DNA from: Rotaria sp. Silwood1
Lineage: Eukaryota > Rotifera > Eurotatoria > Philodinida > Philodinidae
NCBI GenBank assembly: GCA_905250075.1
Contig: CAJNOP010000021.1
Span: forward strand, 1,203,808 to 1,267,807
Length of the DNA: 64,000 bases
Direction of reading: 5' to 3'
Shown here: positions 1-14,800 of the stretch, piece by piece
How the letters are laid out: each line of letters begins with the position of its first letter
Numbering within the stretch: the first letter of the stretch is position 1
The notes under the pieces: generated by a model
The model's input: only the letters and a program-made list of their open reading frames with translations
The model's database searches: none
What the model was told of the DNA's origin: nothing
Position numbers and translations under genes: made by a program

Positions 1-1484
1 TAAAACTGGTAACATTTTAAATAATGCTTCATATGGAGATCGTTTTAATTCATTATTTATATTAGAATTTAATGTTAATTGAACAAATTTTAATCCATAT
101 GACCAACGTGGATTATTATTAACAAACATCCATGCTGCTATCATTGAACGAATTTGTTCATTACGTAGTTTAGCTGTTTCGCGCCATTGAGGAGAATCAT
201 CTTGATAAAGACGAATACCTTTAAGGAACACAAAACAAAACTATGATTAGTCTATATGTTTCTGTTTTTTTTTTTGAAAAAAATTCATTACCGGGCCATA
301 CAGCTTCAAGTGTTTGTTGTATTGCGGAATTTTCAATATGAAGATCTGCACTGGATTGTAAAACAAGTGGTGGACCAAATATACAAAAAATATCCATTAA
401 TGTTGTACCTAATTCAATAGGTGATTTACTTTTTAATGGACGTAATTGAGTAAATTTTGTTAAATAATCTTGATAAACAAGAACAAAACCATAATCACCA
501 TCATGTGCATTTTGTAAATCAATTAAATCATATTCACATAAACGATTCATGACATGAGAATTTGCTAAAAATAATTATAGAAATTAATTTTTATAAGTTT
601 TTTTTTTTCAAAGAATTAAATATATTTATAAAAAGTAAAAATTCAGTAATATTGTATAGAGACTTGACTTCTATAGAGTATAGAGGGCAAGACCAACATC
701 AGAGTTTATAATTATTGCAGTACATGCTGTATATTTGAGTTTAAAAAAGAAAAAGGTCTTCGGAAGAGGAAATCTCGATCTAACTTTCATTTTAAATATA
801 TATATATATATTATTTTTTTTTGACTTACTTCCATCAAAAATATTCTCAACTGGTTGTTGTTGATGGAGACTAGTATTTGTATTATTATGTAAAACAATA
901 GGTGATGATTGTGTAACCATATGTTGTTGTTGTTGTTGTTGTTCGTGTTTAATAATACTTGTTTGTTGTAATGTTGGAATATCATGTATAATATTTGTTA
1001 AATTTGTATCCATTAAATCATTTGTATCATTATGTAAATTATGATTAATATTATCATTATTATTATCTGTATTAATACGTTTACGTCTTTTACAACAGTA
1101 ATCACACATTTTTAAATATGTTTGTATAACTTCACGTGGAATATTTGCATATTGTTTTGATAATATTGGCCATAAACGATCACGACCACCATGATTCATT
1201 TTTTTATGTGTATAATCAATAATATCATACATTTCTTCAATTGATACAAAAAATCTTATATCTTTATCATCATTATCTGTACGTGCAGCAACAAGACGTT
1301 GTTTTCCTTGTACATCAACAATATCGAAACGTTTTATACGACGATAATCTTTCGCTGTACGATCACCTGGTTCTTTTTCTTTCGCGTGAATTGATTCGCT
1401 TAAAATTTGTTCGAGACGATCTTGTGAATAGACACTACGACGTGTTGCTATTGTTTTAACAAATATATCACGTTTGCTTGTCAT
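1..1484 (-). CDS. KRBA2/GINGER-type domesticated integrase, partial (3' end off window)
   Basis: Three exons join in frame: 1484-830, 564-292 and 218 to beyond position 1 (382 residues visible). Residues about 85-132 form an HHCC zinc-binding integrase domain (His93, His98, Cys127, Cys130) with the family motif NIPREV. A Gln/Asn-rich linker (about 135-218) follows, then an rve-type integrase core starting at DLIDLQ (231-236). The end resembles the KRAB-A domain-containing protein 2 / GINGER transposon integrase family (KRSPYEALF motif). The family's QSDNG block reads QSSAD here (288-292), so the second catalytic Asp is Ser290. The block that normally carries the catalytic Glu reads TAKLRNE. 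The protein keeps the fold but probably cannot integrate DNA. A DNA- or chromatin-binding role is only inferred. An unpaired splice acceptor lies 8 nt before the ATG. Confidence 0.8.
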
Positions 1485-1492
1485 TATTTAAA

Positions 1493-2441
1493 CTAGAATA
1501 TAGAAAGAGGATATATTTTGAATCAATTTCGTTTTTCTTTATTTTTTTGTTTGTTGTTCTTTTTTTTTTTTTCTTGCTTATGATTAGTATTTTTATACAA
1601 TTCTTTTATAAATTAAGAAATTGATCGAACACATGTCTCGACATCAATGAAGGAAAATCTCGATAACCAATACATGCTGCTTGCTTACTTCTTTTCTTTC
1701 TGTTTTTTTTTCTGATGATTTTGCGGCTGTTGTTATTGTTGTCGTACAATATACAAGAACGTAAACTAGAGGGCAAACATGCCGCGTCGAGTTTGGTTAG
1801 GATATGAGCGCTTTCGACGGACGAGAAAAGAAGAAGAGAACAGAATGACTATGTGTTACCTCTAATCGGACGTCTATTTTTTCTCTCATTTTTTTTTCTC
1901 TCTTTCTCTTTTTCTCTTTCTCTCTTTCTCTGAGTTCTTTTTTCTTTTCTTTTCTTTTCTGTTCTTTTTTTTTTTATTTATAGCCGTTTATACCCAACGA
2001 ACGAGCGTATTTGTCAGTTCTTTTTTTCTCTCTTCATTTTCCGCGTTCGGATGAATGACGTATGAAAAAAGAAAGAAAAATGAGATGTGTTTTATTGTTT
2101 GCCAGTTGTTCACACCTTAAAGGCAAAAGTTTTTTTCTTCTTCTTCTTCTTCATATGAACGCAACCAAGGATGACGCTAATATTTGATTTCTTATTTGTA
2201 GAGATAAAAAAGAATAAAAATAGAAAATTTATTATATTTAATGAGAATAGTTTCTTTTGAGCTTTTGAACATGTTTCTTTCTTTTTTTTTTGATTATTCA
2301 CAATTGAAGAGGATGTAATTAGAGAAACAAAAAAAAAAAAAGAAGAGTATACTAGTATTAAGGTCAAAACAAAATTTTCCCGGGAGGAATGTCACAGAAT
2401 CGACACAGTGATCTGCTTGGAATCTATAAGCAGATCGACGA
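1493..2441. other. intergenic region between divergent genes
   Basis: About 0.95 kb separates the integrase gene (-) from the KATNAL2-like gene (+). It contains long pyrimidine tracts (about 1860-1975) and a CTT repeat (about 2133-2151). It probably contains both promoters. I searched it for exons encoding the missing KATNAL2 LisH domain and saw none. Confidence 0.5.
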
Positions 2442-3881
<1,440 letters not shown>

Positions 3882-4008
3882 AGCATTTTCTCTACACATA
3901 TATATATGTGATCGGTTTGTTTTTTCGCTTGTGAAAAGTACAACATATCGTTGATAATAGAACATATTTTTTACGCAATGTATATATATATATGTTTTCT
4001 TTCTCTTA

Positions 4009-4018
4009 AATAAATAAA
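4009..4018 (+). terminator. overlapping AATAAA poly(A) signals of KATNAL2 homologue
   Basis: Two overlapping AATAAA hexamers occur about 130 bp after the KATNAL2 stop codon, within the normal range for a 3' UTR. Confidence 0.55.
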
Positions 4019-5867
4019 ATTGATTATGTCATTGACTACATTTAATTAATAGAATGATGAGTATGAATTTTGTAATTTGATCTTCGATGTCTTGGAAAGA
4101 TCAGTATGTGCACCGATCATATGTACTTTCTTTCTGCTACTTTATCAATTCGAGGATATTGATTATTCTTGTATATTGTATACAAAAACAAAAAAGCGTC
4201 ATGTTGTTTGTAATGATTAAGATAATTTAGTCTATTTATAACTAGAAAAAGGTTTTGCTTCGTCAGATACTTTCTCTTGATATTGCTGGCTCTATTAATT
4301 ATAGTTTATGCATTCAGCATTTCGTAACTAGAAATTGTATTGAAAATGAACTTGTTATAATATAAGGAGATATCCTACGTGGAAAACTACGTAGCGGAAG
4401 AATGAGTTTTTTTTACTGACGTAGTTGTTCTAAATGAGAGTTTTGTGTTCTTTCTCTTCTTCTGTTAAGAAACCTAATTTTTTCGAGAAAAACTTCCAAA
4501 TTAAATTTTTAGCGTAGGAAGATGAACCAAAATTACTTGTTATAGAATACATTTAGGTTTTTTTGTAAGCACAGGTAAATTCTATTAGGTTTATTGCAAA
4601 AAGATTCTAATACGATTATTATGGTAGCGAAGAAACTTTTGTGCTTTTTTAAAGTTTTTCTTACAATATGATTTTCCGTCAGAAAAATTGAATTTTCTTC
4701 CAGAAGATTTTTTAAAGTTGATTCCTATATTGACAAAAGTGATATTTAGTCTCGTAGGGTAACGTGTTTTGTGCTTATTATAATATTATGTTGACTAAAA
4801 ATGCTCATCAACCAAAGAAACGGAAGCAAGTTTCGAAATTGCACTCAGACAAAATTCAGCATAGATGTTAGCTTTAATGTGAAATCATTCCGGAATGTGT
4901 TTCTCTCTCAATGGCGAAGCCTCAAAAATATTCTCTTGGAGGCCATAAATAGGCTATGATTAAGTTGAAAGTTGGAACTATATACTTCGATATATCTGAC
5001 TGAAACTTTTACCCAGATCATTTCACACTAGCAATAGTGATGTCAGAAAATTTCAGCTCAAATGTTGCATACGAAAGAGAAGTTATCACAACCGTGCCTA
5101 TATTATGACTCTTGAAGCACTCTGAAAGTTGCAATCGAAAAGAATCTTTGTTTGTCAAAATATTGAATTTTCAACTCGATTTGTCTGTTGCATATGTCTA
5201 TGGCAAGCAACTATTTGTTAGACATTCAATATTTCGACAAAAGAAAACTCTTTTTGGCTAAAAATTTGAAGATATTTCAAGAGTCCTTAGATTTATCTGT
5301 AGGTAAAATTGCAGATCACAGCTCTGTTATTTCATTTGCCAATAAATACTCAAAAATGGATCGAAAATTCAATAAAACGGTCATAATTCGAGCTCCCCGA
5401 GCACGAGTCATTTTAAGCTTTTTCGGTCTTACTGAAATTTTTTTATAAGACCAATATGAGCTCAAAAGACAGGATAGAGTACGGTTAATTGCTTTGCAAG
5501 TGCAACACTCCGTTGAGTGAGAAAGACAGACTTAACATAAATAATGTCTTATGTCACGAAGATTATTTGAATGGAATTTGCAACTAGTACCAAAAAAAAA
5601 TAACTCCGATATATATATTTATTTCATTTCAATTATAAAATGTTTCGATGATTATTCACTAGAGATATCTTTATAAGTGTCATATTCTTTTTTAACAAAT
5701 ATTCAATACTGAAAAATATAATGATATAAGCAAGCTTAAACAAAACTTTAAGAATATTGCAAATAAAAGAAATTCTCACGTTTTTTTTTCTGGTTTTGCA
5801 TATTCTAAAGGAAGAAAATGAAAGAAGCAAGATCTATTTATGTACAAGTCCACAGATAAAATATTGT
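4019..5867. other. intergenic, no gene seen
   Basis: The region between the convergent ends of the KATNAL2-like and MAP3K4-like genes is AT-rich. The only open frame of any length (5188-5448, +) has no recognisable motif, no splice continuity and no codon pattern like its neighbours. No repeat with clear ends was seen. Confidence 0.5.
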
Positions 5868-8800
5868 TTATTTTTCTTTGACAAATGGATGTTCAAGAAG
5901 TTCTTGTGATGATGGACGTAGATTAGGATCATGTCGAAAACATTGTTCAAGAAAATTGATACATTCATTTGATAAACTTAAATCCGTTGGAATTGTTGGT
6001 TGTACACCATTTGCAACCCAATTAATAACTTTCCAATAATAAGCACTTGATGCTATTGATGGATTACTCCATGGTATACGACCAGTTAACATATGAACAA
6101 GTGTACAACCTAATGACCATATATCAGATTTAACTGTTGTTTCATTTTGTGTTATTGTTTCAGGTGCATAAAAAACAATGGATTCACGAATATTAGCAAT
6201 AGCTTCCATATCAAGTAATGATGATTGTTTTTTCATAAATTTAAAATCATAAACAAAATTAACATCACCTAATTTAATTGATTGTTTAGTTGCATCTGTT
6301 AAAAATATATTAACATTACGTATATCACGATGTATTATTTCTTTATCATGTAAAAATGATAAGGCCGATAATAATTGTCTTAAATAACGTTGTACAAGAA
6401 ATTCTTCAAAAAAAGCAAAACCAGCTGTTGTTTGTATAATACCTTTATCAACAGATGATGTATCATTTAATGAACATACTAATGAACCTGATGAACGACG
6501 TGCATCTGTATGTGATGATGATAATAAAGATGTACCAAGTAAAAGTTGAGCTATTGTACCATGACTACAATATTCCATAAAAAATAATATATGATCATGT
6601 TCAAGAGCGATTCCACGATATTTTATTAAATTTTCATGACTTATATGCATAAGTGGTACTAATTGATCAAGAACTCTAGCAATAGCTGCTGCATCATTAT
6701 GTTGAATTTTATATTGTTTGTAACAAAGAACTTCATTGGGTTCGACAGTACATTTATAAGCTAAAGAAAGAAAAAAAGAAAGATTTGTTATTTAAGTTTT
6801 TCTTTTCATATGATTTCTCTCTATTCTAAGAGAAGATTTACTGAATTCAAAAGTTTTCAATTAACTTTACAGAATGTAACGATTCTAAAGTGAATATTAT
6901 TGTTTTTAAGGATTGTCATAATCTCGCTTATAAAAAGAAATATAGGATGAATAAAATATCATAATATTGACAAATAATATAAGCCACTTAAGAGCACTAT
7001 TTCCTCTTCCAATTGGAGAGATTTCTGAAGAACGGTTCTTCCGAAAAAATTGATATTTTTAAGGACAGTAGATCTTGGTAAGTAAAGCAAAAGTTGTCCT
7101 AGACTCTAAAGTCACAGATATTATCTTCTGTGAGATATTGGGATCACAATGGCTCCAATTTTCACTTCCGTTTCTCTAAAATACTATGTTCGAACTAGCT
7201 GAAAATTTTAAAAGTACTAGACACTGTTTGGTGTAGATATTTCTGTTATTTTTTGTCCTTCGATTAAAAAAGTGAAAATATTGAAGGTACTTAAAACAAA
7301 GGTGTTTTTCGGAAACAAGTTTTTTTGTAAGAGCTATCAAAAATCAGTAGAGCAATATTTTGTGAGATTAAAAATAAACATCTACCGCAAACATTGTCCA
7401 ATATATGTAAAAAAGTTTCAGTTCGATTGAACGTACTATGTGGAAGAAATAGAAGCGTTTTTACACTTGTTCTTCTTCATAAAAAAATTGTTTTAAAATA
7501 AATGCAAAGCAATGTGTAGTTTTCGCTCCGGAAATTTGATTTTTTTCTCGATTATTTTTAAAGTTTAAAGACAATTTTTGAATCCCAAATTGTATCCAGT
7601 AAATAGATACTACTTGAAACTATACCATGTTCACAAGGAACCAAACAATTTTCAGTTAAGATGAGGCAATGGTACCGTTAAACTAAGTCAAAGATATTCA
7701 CAGCAAACTTTTGGGACACTCTGTATATCTTTCGATTAAAAAATGAAGTCATTTAAAATCTAATTATTTTCAATTTACATTTAGGACTTGTTAAAATTGT
7801 AAAATATCTTTTATATTGATATAAAAACTTACTTGTTGCATATTGTCCACGTGAAAGCAGATTTAATTTATGAAAATTTCGTATTTTTAAATATGCTAAA
7901 TCTTGTTCCATTCGTTTTGATATTGATGGCATTGTATTTGGAGGTCTATCATATGGTTTTATTTTACCAATAAGACCATCTTTAAAACGTTGTCGATCAA
8001 TTTTTCTATCCATAAGTACAAGTTGTTGAATTCTTGTTAATTTATAATTTTTCTTCTGTTGTTTATCATAAGAATTTCTTCTTATTAATGAAACTGATAG
8101 TGGTTTAGATAATTTTCTTGGTCGAGTATTTGGACTTATTGGTTTTTGTTCAGAATTAGCATTTGGATTATGTAAACAATTAATAGTTTGTTGCATATTT
8201 TCATAAAATTTATTAAATGTTGCATCATTAATATGATCTGTAAAATGTAATGAACATATATATCTAAGAAAATGTATACCAGGTAATAACCACATAGGTA
8301 ATGTTGTAGGATATTTGGATATACTTGTTGTAGCTTTTTTCTTACGAACAAATTTTAACCAGATATTAGCAAATGAAAGTTGTCGTTCAGCTTGAGTTTT
8401 TAATGTACTTGTTTCTAATTGTGTTGCATAATAACTTGTTTCTCGTATAATGTCCATACCAAATGCAAATGCACGTTCTTCGGTATGCTAAATACGAACA
8501 AAAAAATACAAATATTAGAGTATAATATAAGATCTGTAAGATCAGTTTTAAGCTTAGTCTGAGTGATCCGGAGAGACTTATTCGAATTTCGTGAGTTTTG
8601 AACTCATGATATTCTCACAAATGTAACTTCAGTCAAGGAAATCATGGAACTCAAGAATTTGTTGAAGTTCAGGTTATAGATCAATTCTAGCGTTTCAAAT
8701 AAAACTTTCATCAGCACGAGTTGCTGATCGATAAGTTTTAAACAACAGCAGTGATGTCTTACATCCAGAAATTCGGGATGCAAAATATACCACCAAAGAT

Positions 8801-11800
8801 GGCAAGTATACGGTACAATTTTTTCCGTGGATATTCTTTAGTATAGATAGAACTGTGGGTTTAGAGCGAACTGATGCTTACATCCACATTCAAACGTTTC
8901 TAATAGTTTCGAGAGTCTTCAGAGTTTCGTGAATTCCAGGAGTTTAGAACTCACAAAATCTACTCACTGTTGTTCAGATTATTCACATGGTTTTCTGATA
9001 TCAGTTTGAATTTTCATGCGAAAACTTTTGTATCATGATTTTGATATCAATGATAAAACTTCACATAGGATAACACACTAGGCTGTTTCGTATTGAGAGG
9101 GTTCGAGCTCATATCGAAGATGGTATGTAACCGACGAAATGAAAAAAAAAATAACAATGCATACGACGTAAACGACTGAAACTTCGTACCTTGTCGTTAA
9201 TATGTTTAAGCTTAATAGTATGAAAGTTACATTCAAACTAAGGCTTTTAGAATAGTTGAACGAAAAAATTTTTTCAAATGCCGCATGTCTATTGATATGT
9301 ATTAATTAAGTATAATGTAGTCCTTCAAACATAGAATCTCGAGCTTTGAATATACAATCATCTATAGCATTGATAAATCAATTTTCTTGCGTCAAAAAAA
9401 ACAACAGAATAATTTACAATGAAAAAATAACAAGACGATTTAAAAAAAACACTTAAAAGAATATCAATCAGCAAAAAATTGTCACGATTCATTTTTCTTT
9501 TTTTTTTTGCATTCGGCATTTTTTTTAACTATTAACTTAATAGTGGGCTGGATGGTTGTGAGTGCGAATGAAATGAAGGGCATTACACACTTTCGTGCCT
9601 CTCAAAATAGTAACAAATGGCATTTACATATTAAACATATATACTACTTGATAAATGAACATTGACAACAGAACTATCGAACCAAAAGAATAATCTTTCA
9701 ACTATTCTTTTCTTATAATCTCTTATTCTTAATCTGTTAATTACGATAAATATTAGATGGCAAGGAAGAAAAGTTCAGATAAAAAAACAATTTTATTCAT
9801 TATCACGGCGTCAATATTCTCAGCAAAGGATTAACAACAGCTCAATAGATATTATTTTATGTGATTTTAAACTCTTCTTTCATTATATGAAAGTAAAGAC
9901 ATTAATAACGATTTTAGCCTAAGAATGAAATATATATATATTAGCAGAAAAAGTCTTTTTCTCAATCATAAAGCTTCGAGAAATCAGTTCCTCTCTACCG
10001 TAGCCCCAAATGCTGAACTCACCATTGCTTTCTCTGTCTAACAATGTACATATTATCAAGTTATATTTCTATCGGTATCTCAGCAGTACGTAATAGAATT
10101 TGATAATACATGTATCATTATGTAGAGGAACTCTTCCTCTAATAGCCTACATAGATCTCGTTCTGGTGTCAAAAATTACCATAACACTTATATTCTCATT
10201 AGTAAGAAGTCGAGTTCTATAAATCAAACCTTTTCATGGTGCCATTCACCTTACGGAAATAAGATAACCAGGAAGAAAAAAAATGCATACACTATTTTAG
10301 TTTATCAAGATATTTTTTAATAGGACTTACAACATAAGCTCGTGTATCAGTTTTTTCTGATTGTTCAATATCACTTCCATGAAACGTTTGGTTATCAATT
10401 GTTTCAATAATATTTTCAAATTGTTCAACATTACTTGCAACACAATTACTTAAACTTAATATTGCATGACCTAAATCACACATAGCACGATCAACTTTTT
10501 CAAAACATGAACGTTTTTGTAATATTTGTCCTGGTTTTGTATCAAAATGATATAAATCATTCTGTTGAACATTCGTTTTTGATAAACGTTCTTTAAATGA
10601 TTCTTCAAATTTTTCAAGATTATTTGTTTGTTGTGTTAATAAAAATATAGTTGTGGTTTTCCAATATGTATTTAATGGTAAAACTGATGCTAAATTTTTA
10701 CTTGTTGATATTGTATGTGTTACTCCACGCCATTCAGATTCAAGTTCATTGGATATTGGTACACAGAGTACATAAACTAATGGAGGAGATATTTCAGCTG
10801 TAGAACTCGATGGTTGTTGAGATGAAGTTGGTGATTGTTGTTGAGTTTGAGATGATTGTTCATCGCTTGACTCACCGGATGAACTTGAGTTTGTATTTAT
10901 ACGAAAAGATGATGACAATGTTCGAATTAATTGAAGTTTTGTTGTATTATCTTCAAAATATTCAGCTGGAGCAAATAGAAGACATTGAGATGATGGTGAT
11001 GCATCTTTATCAATTTTTGTATGTGTATGATGGTGATAATGATGATGAGGGTCGGTAACTAAAATTAAATATTACGTTTATAAATATTCGAATCATTTGA
11101 GTGAGGTACCAAAAATGTTTTCTACTAGTCGAACGATAAAACAGGAGGTTTTCTAGTAGACTGTAATATAATTATACATATAATGCTACAAATTACTAAT
11201 CTACTTGTGTAACTGGTCAATTCATGGTGACCTTTTTTAAATAGGATCTGCAGTTGCTAGTCTAAAGGCATTAGAATCAAAAAAACACCACTGAAATTTT
11301 CATGCATAGATCTATAGCATACTGTCATCGTCATATTTCTATTCAATTTTTTGAAAAAAATTTTATCTTTTAATTTGCGACAAAAATAGTTTTACCAAAC
11401 AAAAGAAAACCAAAGTCTTGCCGTAGTACAATACATGTCTTCCACAGATACATATATAGATACCAGTACATAAATATTTATCTTTCGAGATTATTCTTTT
11501 TCTCTCATCACTAATCTGTTGTTGACAAAAGACATACACGTCAAATTTTACGAACTGGTTATAAAAGAAAAAAACTTTGGTTATGAATCCACTTAGATTC
11601 CATGATGATCATGACCTTGTAGACACAACTGTTAGCTCTGTTAGCCCTGTCCTCTGAGATCATTATCATTGTTATTGCACACACACATATACACGCTTGC
11701 AGCGATTGAGAATGATAAATATGATTTCTTTCCTTCATTGAAAAGCTAATGAGTTTCAATGCATATTATTTCCAATGCATTTTACTATGAAGTTGTTGAA

Positions 11801-14800
11801 ACACTTAAAGAAATTTGACTTTTATATTTTGTTCATTTATTGTCTAAATGAATATTATCATTTAAGTGAGGTTAGCAGTCGAATTGCATTGTTTCAAAAA
11901 ATGATTGACTCCATTGATTGAGACTGATGCAATTTATCGAACTACACCTAATGAGGTATTTCTTATAAATGGTTCATGCTGTGAAGCGAATCGTCACAGA
12001 GAAGCCGGTTTTGGAGCTCGGGTTGCTAGTATTCCAAAAATCTTGATCATTGATATTTTATTTGCCCTCAAATAAAGCATATACCATTTGATTGGGCTCG
12101 ATAAGATATGTCTTACTCACCGCATGTCTCAGTTGGCTCAGTCAATGGGACGCATTGTTTATTTGAAACAATCTAAATCGACTGCTAACTTCTCTTACAT
12201 ATATCATCATGTTCATATAAAATGATTTGCTAAAAATGTATGACTGGTATTCGAGAAGAATAAATTAAACTAAAACTAAACTTTTACAAAATCTTCTCAG
12301 GGTGAATTCAATTGGGCTTTACGACAACTATGAAGTCACAAACTGAGAATAATTACAAAAGGTTAAAAAATGGAAAAATTTACATTTTAATTGACTACGC
12401 ATTGCCATTAATTTAAAAAGTCTGAGGTTAACGAGCATCGTCAGTTTATTCAATACATCAGTCAAGATAGATGATTTCAGACTTCGGAAACAATTAAAAG
12501 CAGTATTCTGAACCGAAGAGTCTCCGGAAAAATTTTAGCCATTTCCCATCTGAAAGTGCAGGAAGTTATTCAGGATACTCATTTCAAGTTGCATTGATTT
12601 TCTATGCTCATCGGCTAGTACTTGTTGACCTATGATACACTAAAACAACGTTGAGGAAAATCACCTGAGTTATTGATGACTATACCGTGCCTTTAATAAG
12701 ACTATGAAATCTTGCGTGCTAAGGACGCTTAGTTACCAGCACATGAACAACTTTATTCTGTAAACAAAACGAATTTTTTTCTTTTTTATAATCTCTTTTA
12801 TGAAGTCACATTCAAATGAATTTTTATAGATACAATCTATTTTATAAAAGTGTATCAATCTTCATACCTAATTTAATTCGTTCAAATCGAGCTGTTTTAA
12901 GAATAAGTAAAAATCTTCGACAAACAGGTTTTTGTAAATAAATATTAATTGTTAATGCACAATCATCATAAATAGCTTTGGCTTCGCGTAAAATATCCAT
13001 CGTTAATTTTTTTTGATATTTTCTATATATTTTCTTTTTAATATGTTCCATTTTATTTGTATCGGTTGTTGTCATTGTTGTCGCTGTTGTTGAATGAAAT
13101 ACATCAATGTAACTATGAAAATGTGTTATTATATTGGAATACATTTTAAAAAACTTTTCACCAAGTAATTCTTCAATATTCATCATAGTAGAATATTTTT
13201 TTAATGATTTCCATTGTTCTTTAAGTAGAATAATACAATTATGAAATAAATTTGAACGTAAAGAAAGTTCAATATAACGTTCAATATAACTAATAATTTC
13301 ATGCAAAGTATCGATTATATTTTGATCAAAATGTGTTAATTCATCTTCGATTAATCTTAATTCAGGTTTTTCTAAACAAAGAAAAACAAGCATCGTTCTC
13401 TTTTTATATTATAAGATGAATTAAAATTTACCGAATATATCAGTAATCATTATTTTAACATAATGACGAATTAATGTTGCACTATGAATTAATACTTTAC
13501 ATTCATCGATCAACAAAAGTAGAGCACCTATAAGAATTAACAATCTTTTATCTATGAAGGAAAAAATTAACGAAAAATGGAATATAAAAAAAGAAACTTG
13601 ATCATAAAAATAACGGTCTATGCAGTTCAAATAAGACAAAAAAAACCGTCGGTAGACCGGTAAGCTATCAGCGTTAGTTTGATACGTAAATGGTAGGCTA
13701 TATTCTGATTGGCGATCTGCTGCTAGTATACCGTCGGTTCTTATAAGTATGGCGGTATACTGGCGATAGTGTGAACAAATATGCGATATGAATATGCTTT
13801 ATTGATCATTAAGTTGATGATTAACTGATTCTTGCAAAAAATTACTACGTTTTCAATTGAATTGCATTCTAGAATAGTAATTTCAAATATGCAACAAGTC
13901 AGGGAATAGTAAAGAAAGCTTGACTTCAAATAATTCACCCGACGTTATTAACTACCTCTCTAAAGATGAGATCTTTGCTTCCGTTAAATATAGCAGAAAA
14001 TGATATTTCCTATCATTGTTTTAAATATCTAAAATGTTTTTAATCATTATACCTGTTGTTGATGTCTGTTCCATTTTTCTATCCTGATGATATTTTTGCC
14101 AAGCAAACATTAAATCTAATGGAATTTGAACAAGAAAAACATATTGTGGATAAAGTGATGGTAAATGGAATAATTCAAACATATCAGAAAATCTTCCACT
14201 ATCATTCCAAACATGTTTATCGTAAAGACGATAACATATTGTTAACATTTTTGCAATTAATAAGCTTTCATCGGTTGTTAATTGTGAAAAAGAATTCATT
14301 GATAAATTATCAAGGAATGTGCATGGATCTGGAAATAAAGTTGAACCGGGTAAATGTGGAAATAATGTTGAATCAAGATAATCAAGAAAATAAGATTGAC
14401 GTTTAATTATACTTCGATCATGAGATAAAATTTTTAAGACTAATGTTGGTGCTGATGCTGGTGGAAATGTACTTGATGTTAATGTTGGATTTTGATCAAA
14501 ACGATTAAGAATATTTATGACAAGATCAGGATATGTTGCTGTATGCTGTTTTTTCTTCTTATTAGCTAATAAAGAAAAGCAAAGAAAAAGTGTTGTTTCG
14601 ATCTTTTTGAAGAAAATGAATCAAGATGATTTACCAAGATTTGGATTTTTTTGTTGTTGTATTTGTTTATTTAGTGTTAAAAATTCATCAATTAATTTAT
14701 CAGGTCCAGCATCAAGTAAATAATCATTTGGAACAATATTAGCTGGTAATAATGGATGATTTTTAATTATAGAATCGACTGTTGTTGTTGTTGTAAGGTT

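Noticed and set aside
5188..5448. 86-codon open frame on the + strand
   Set aside because: No motif, no splice-site context, composition like the surrounding non-coding DNA.
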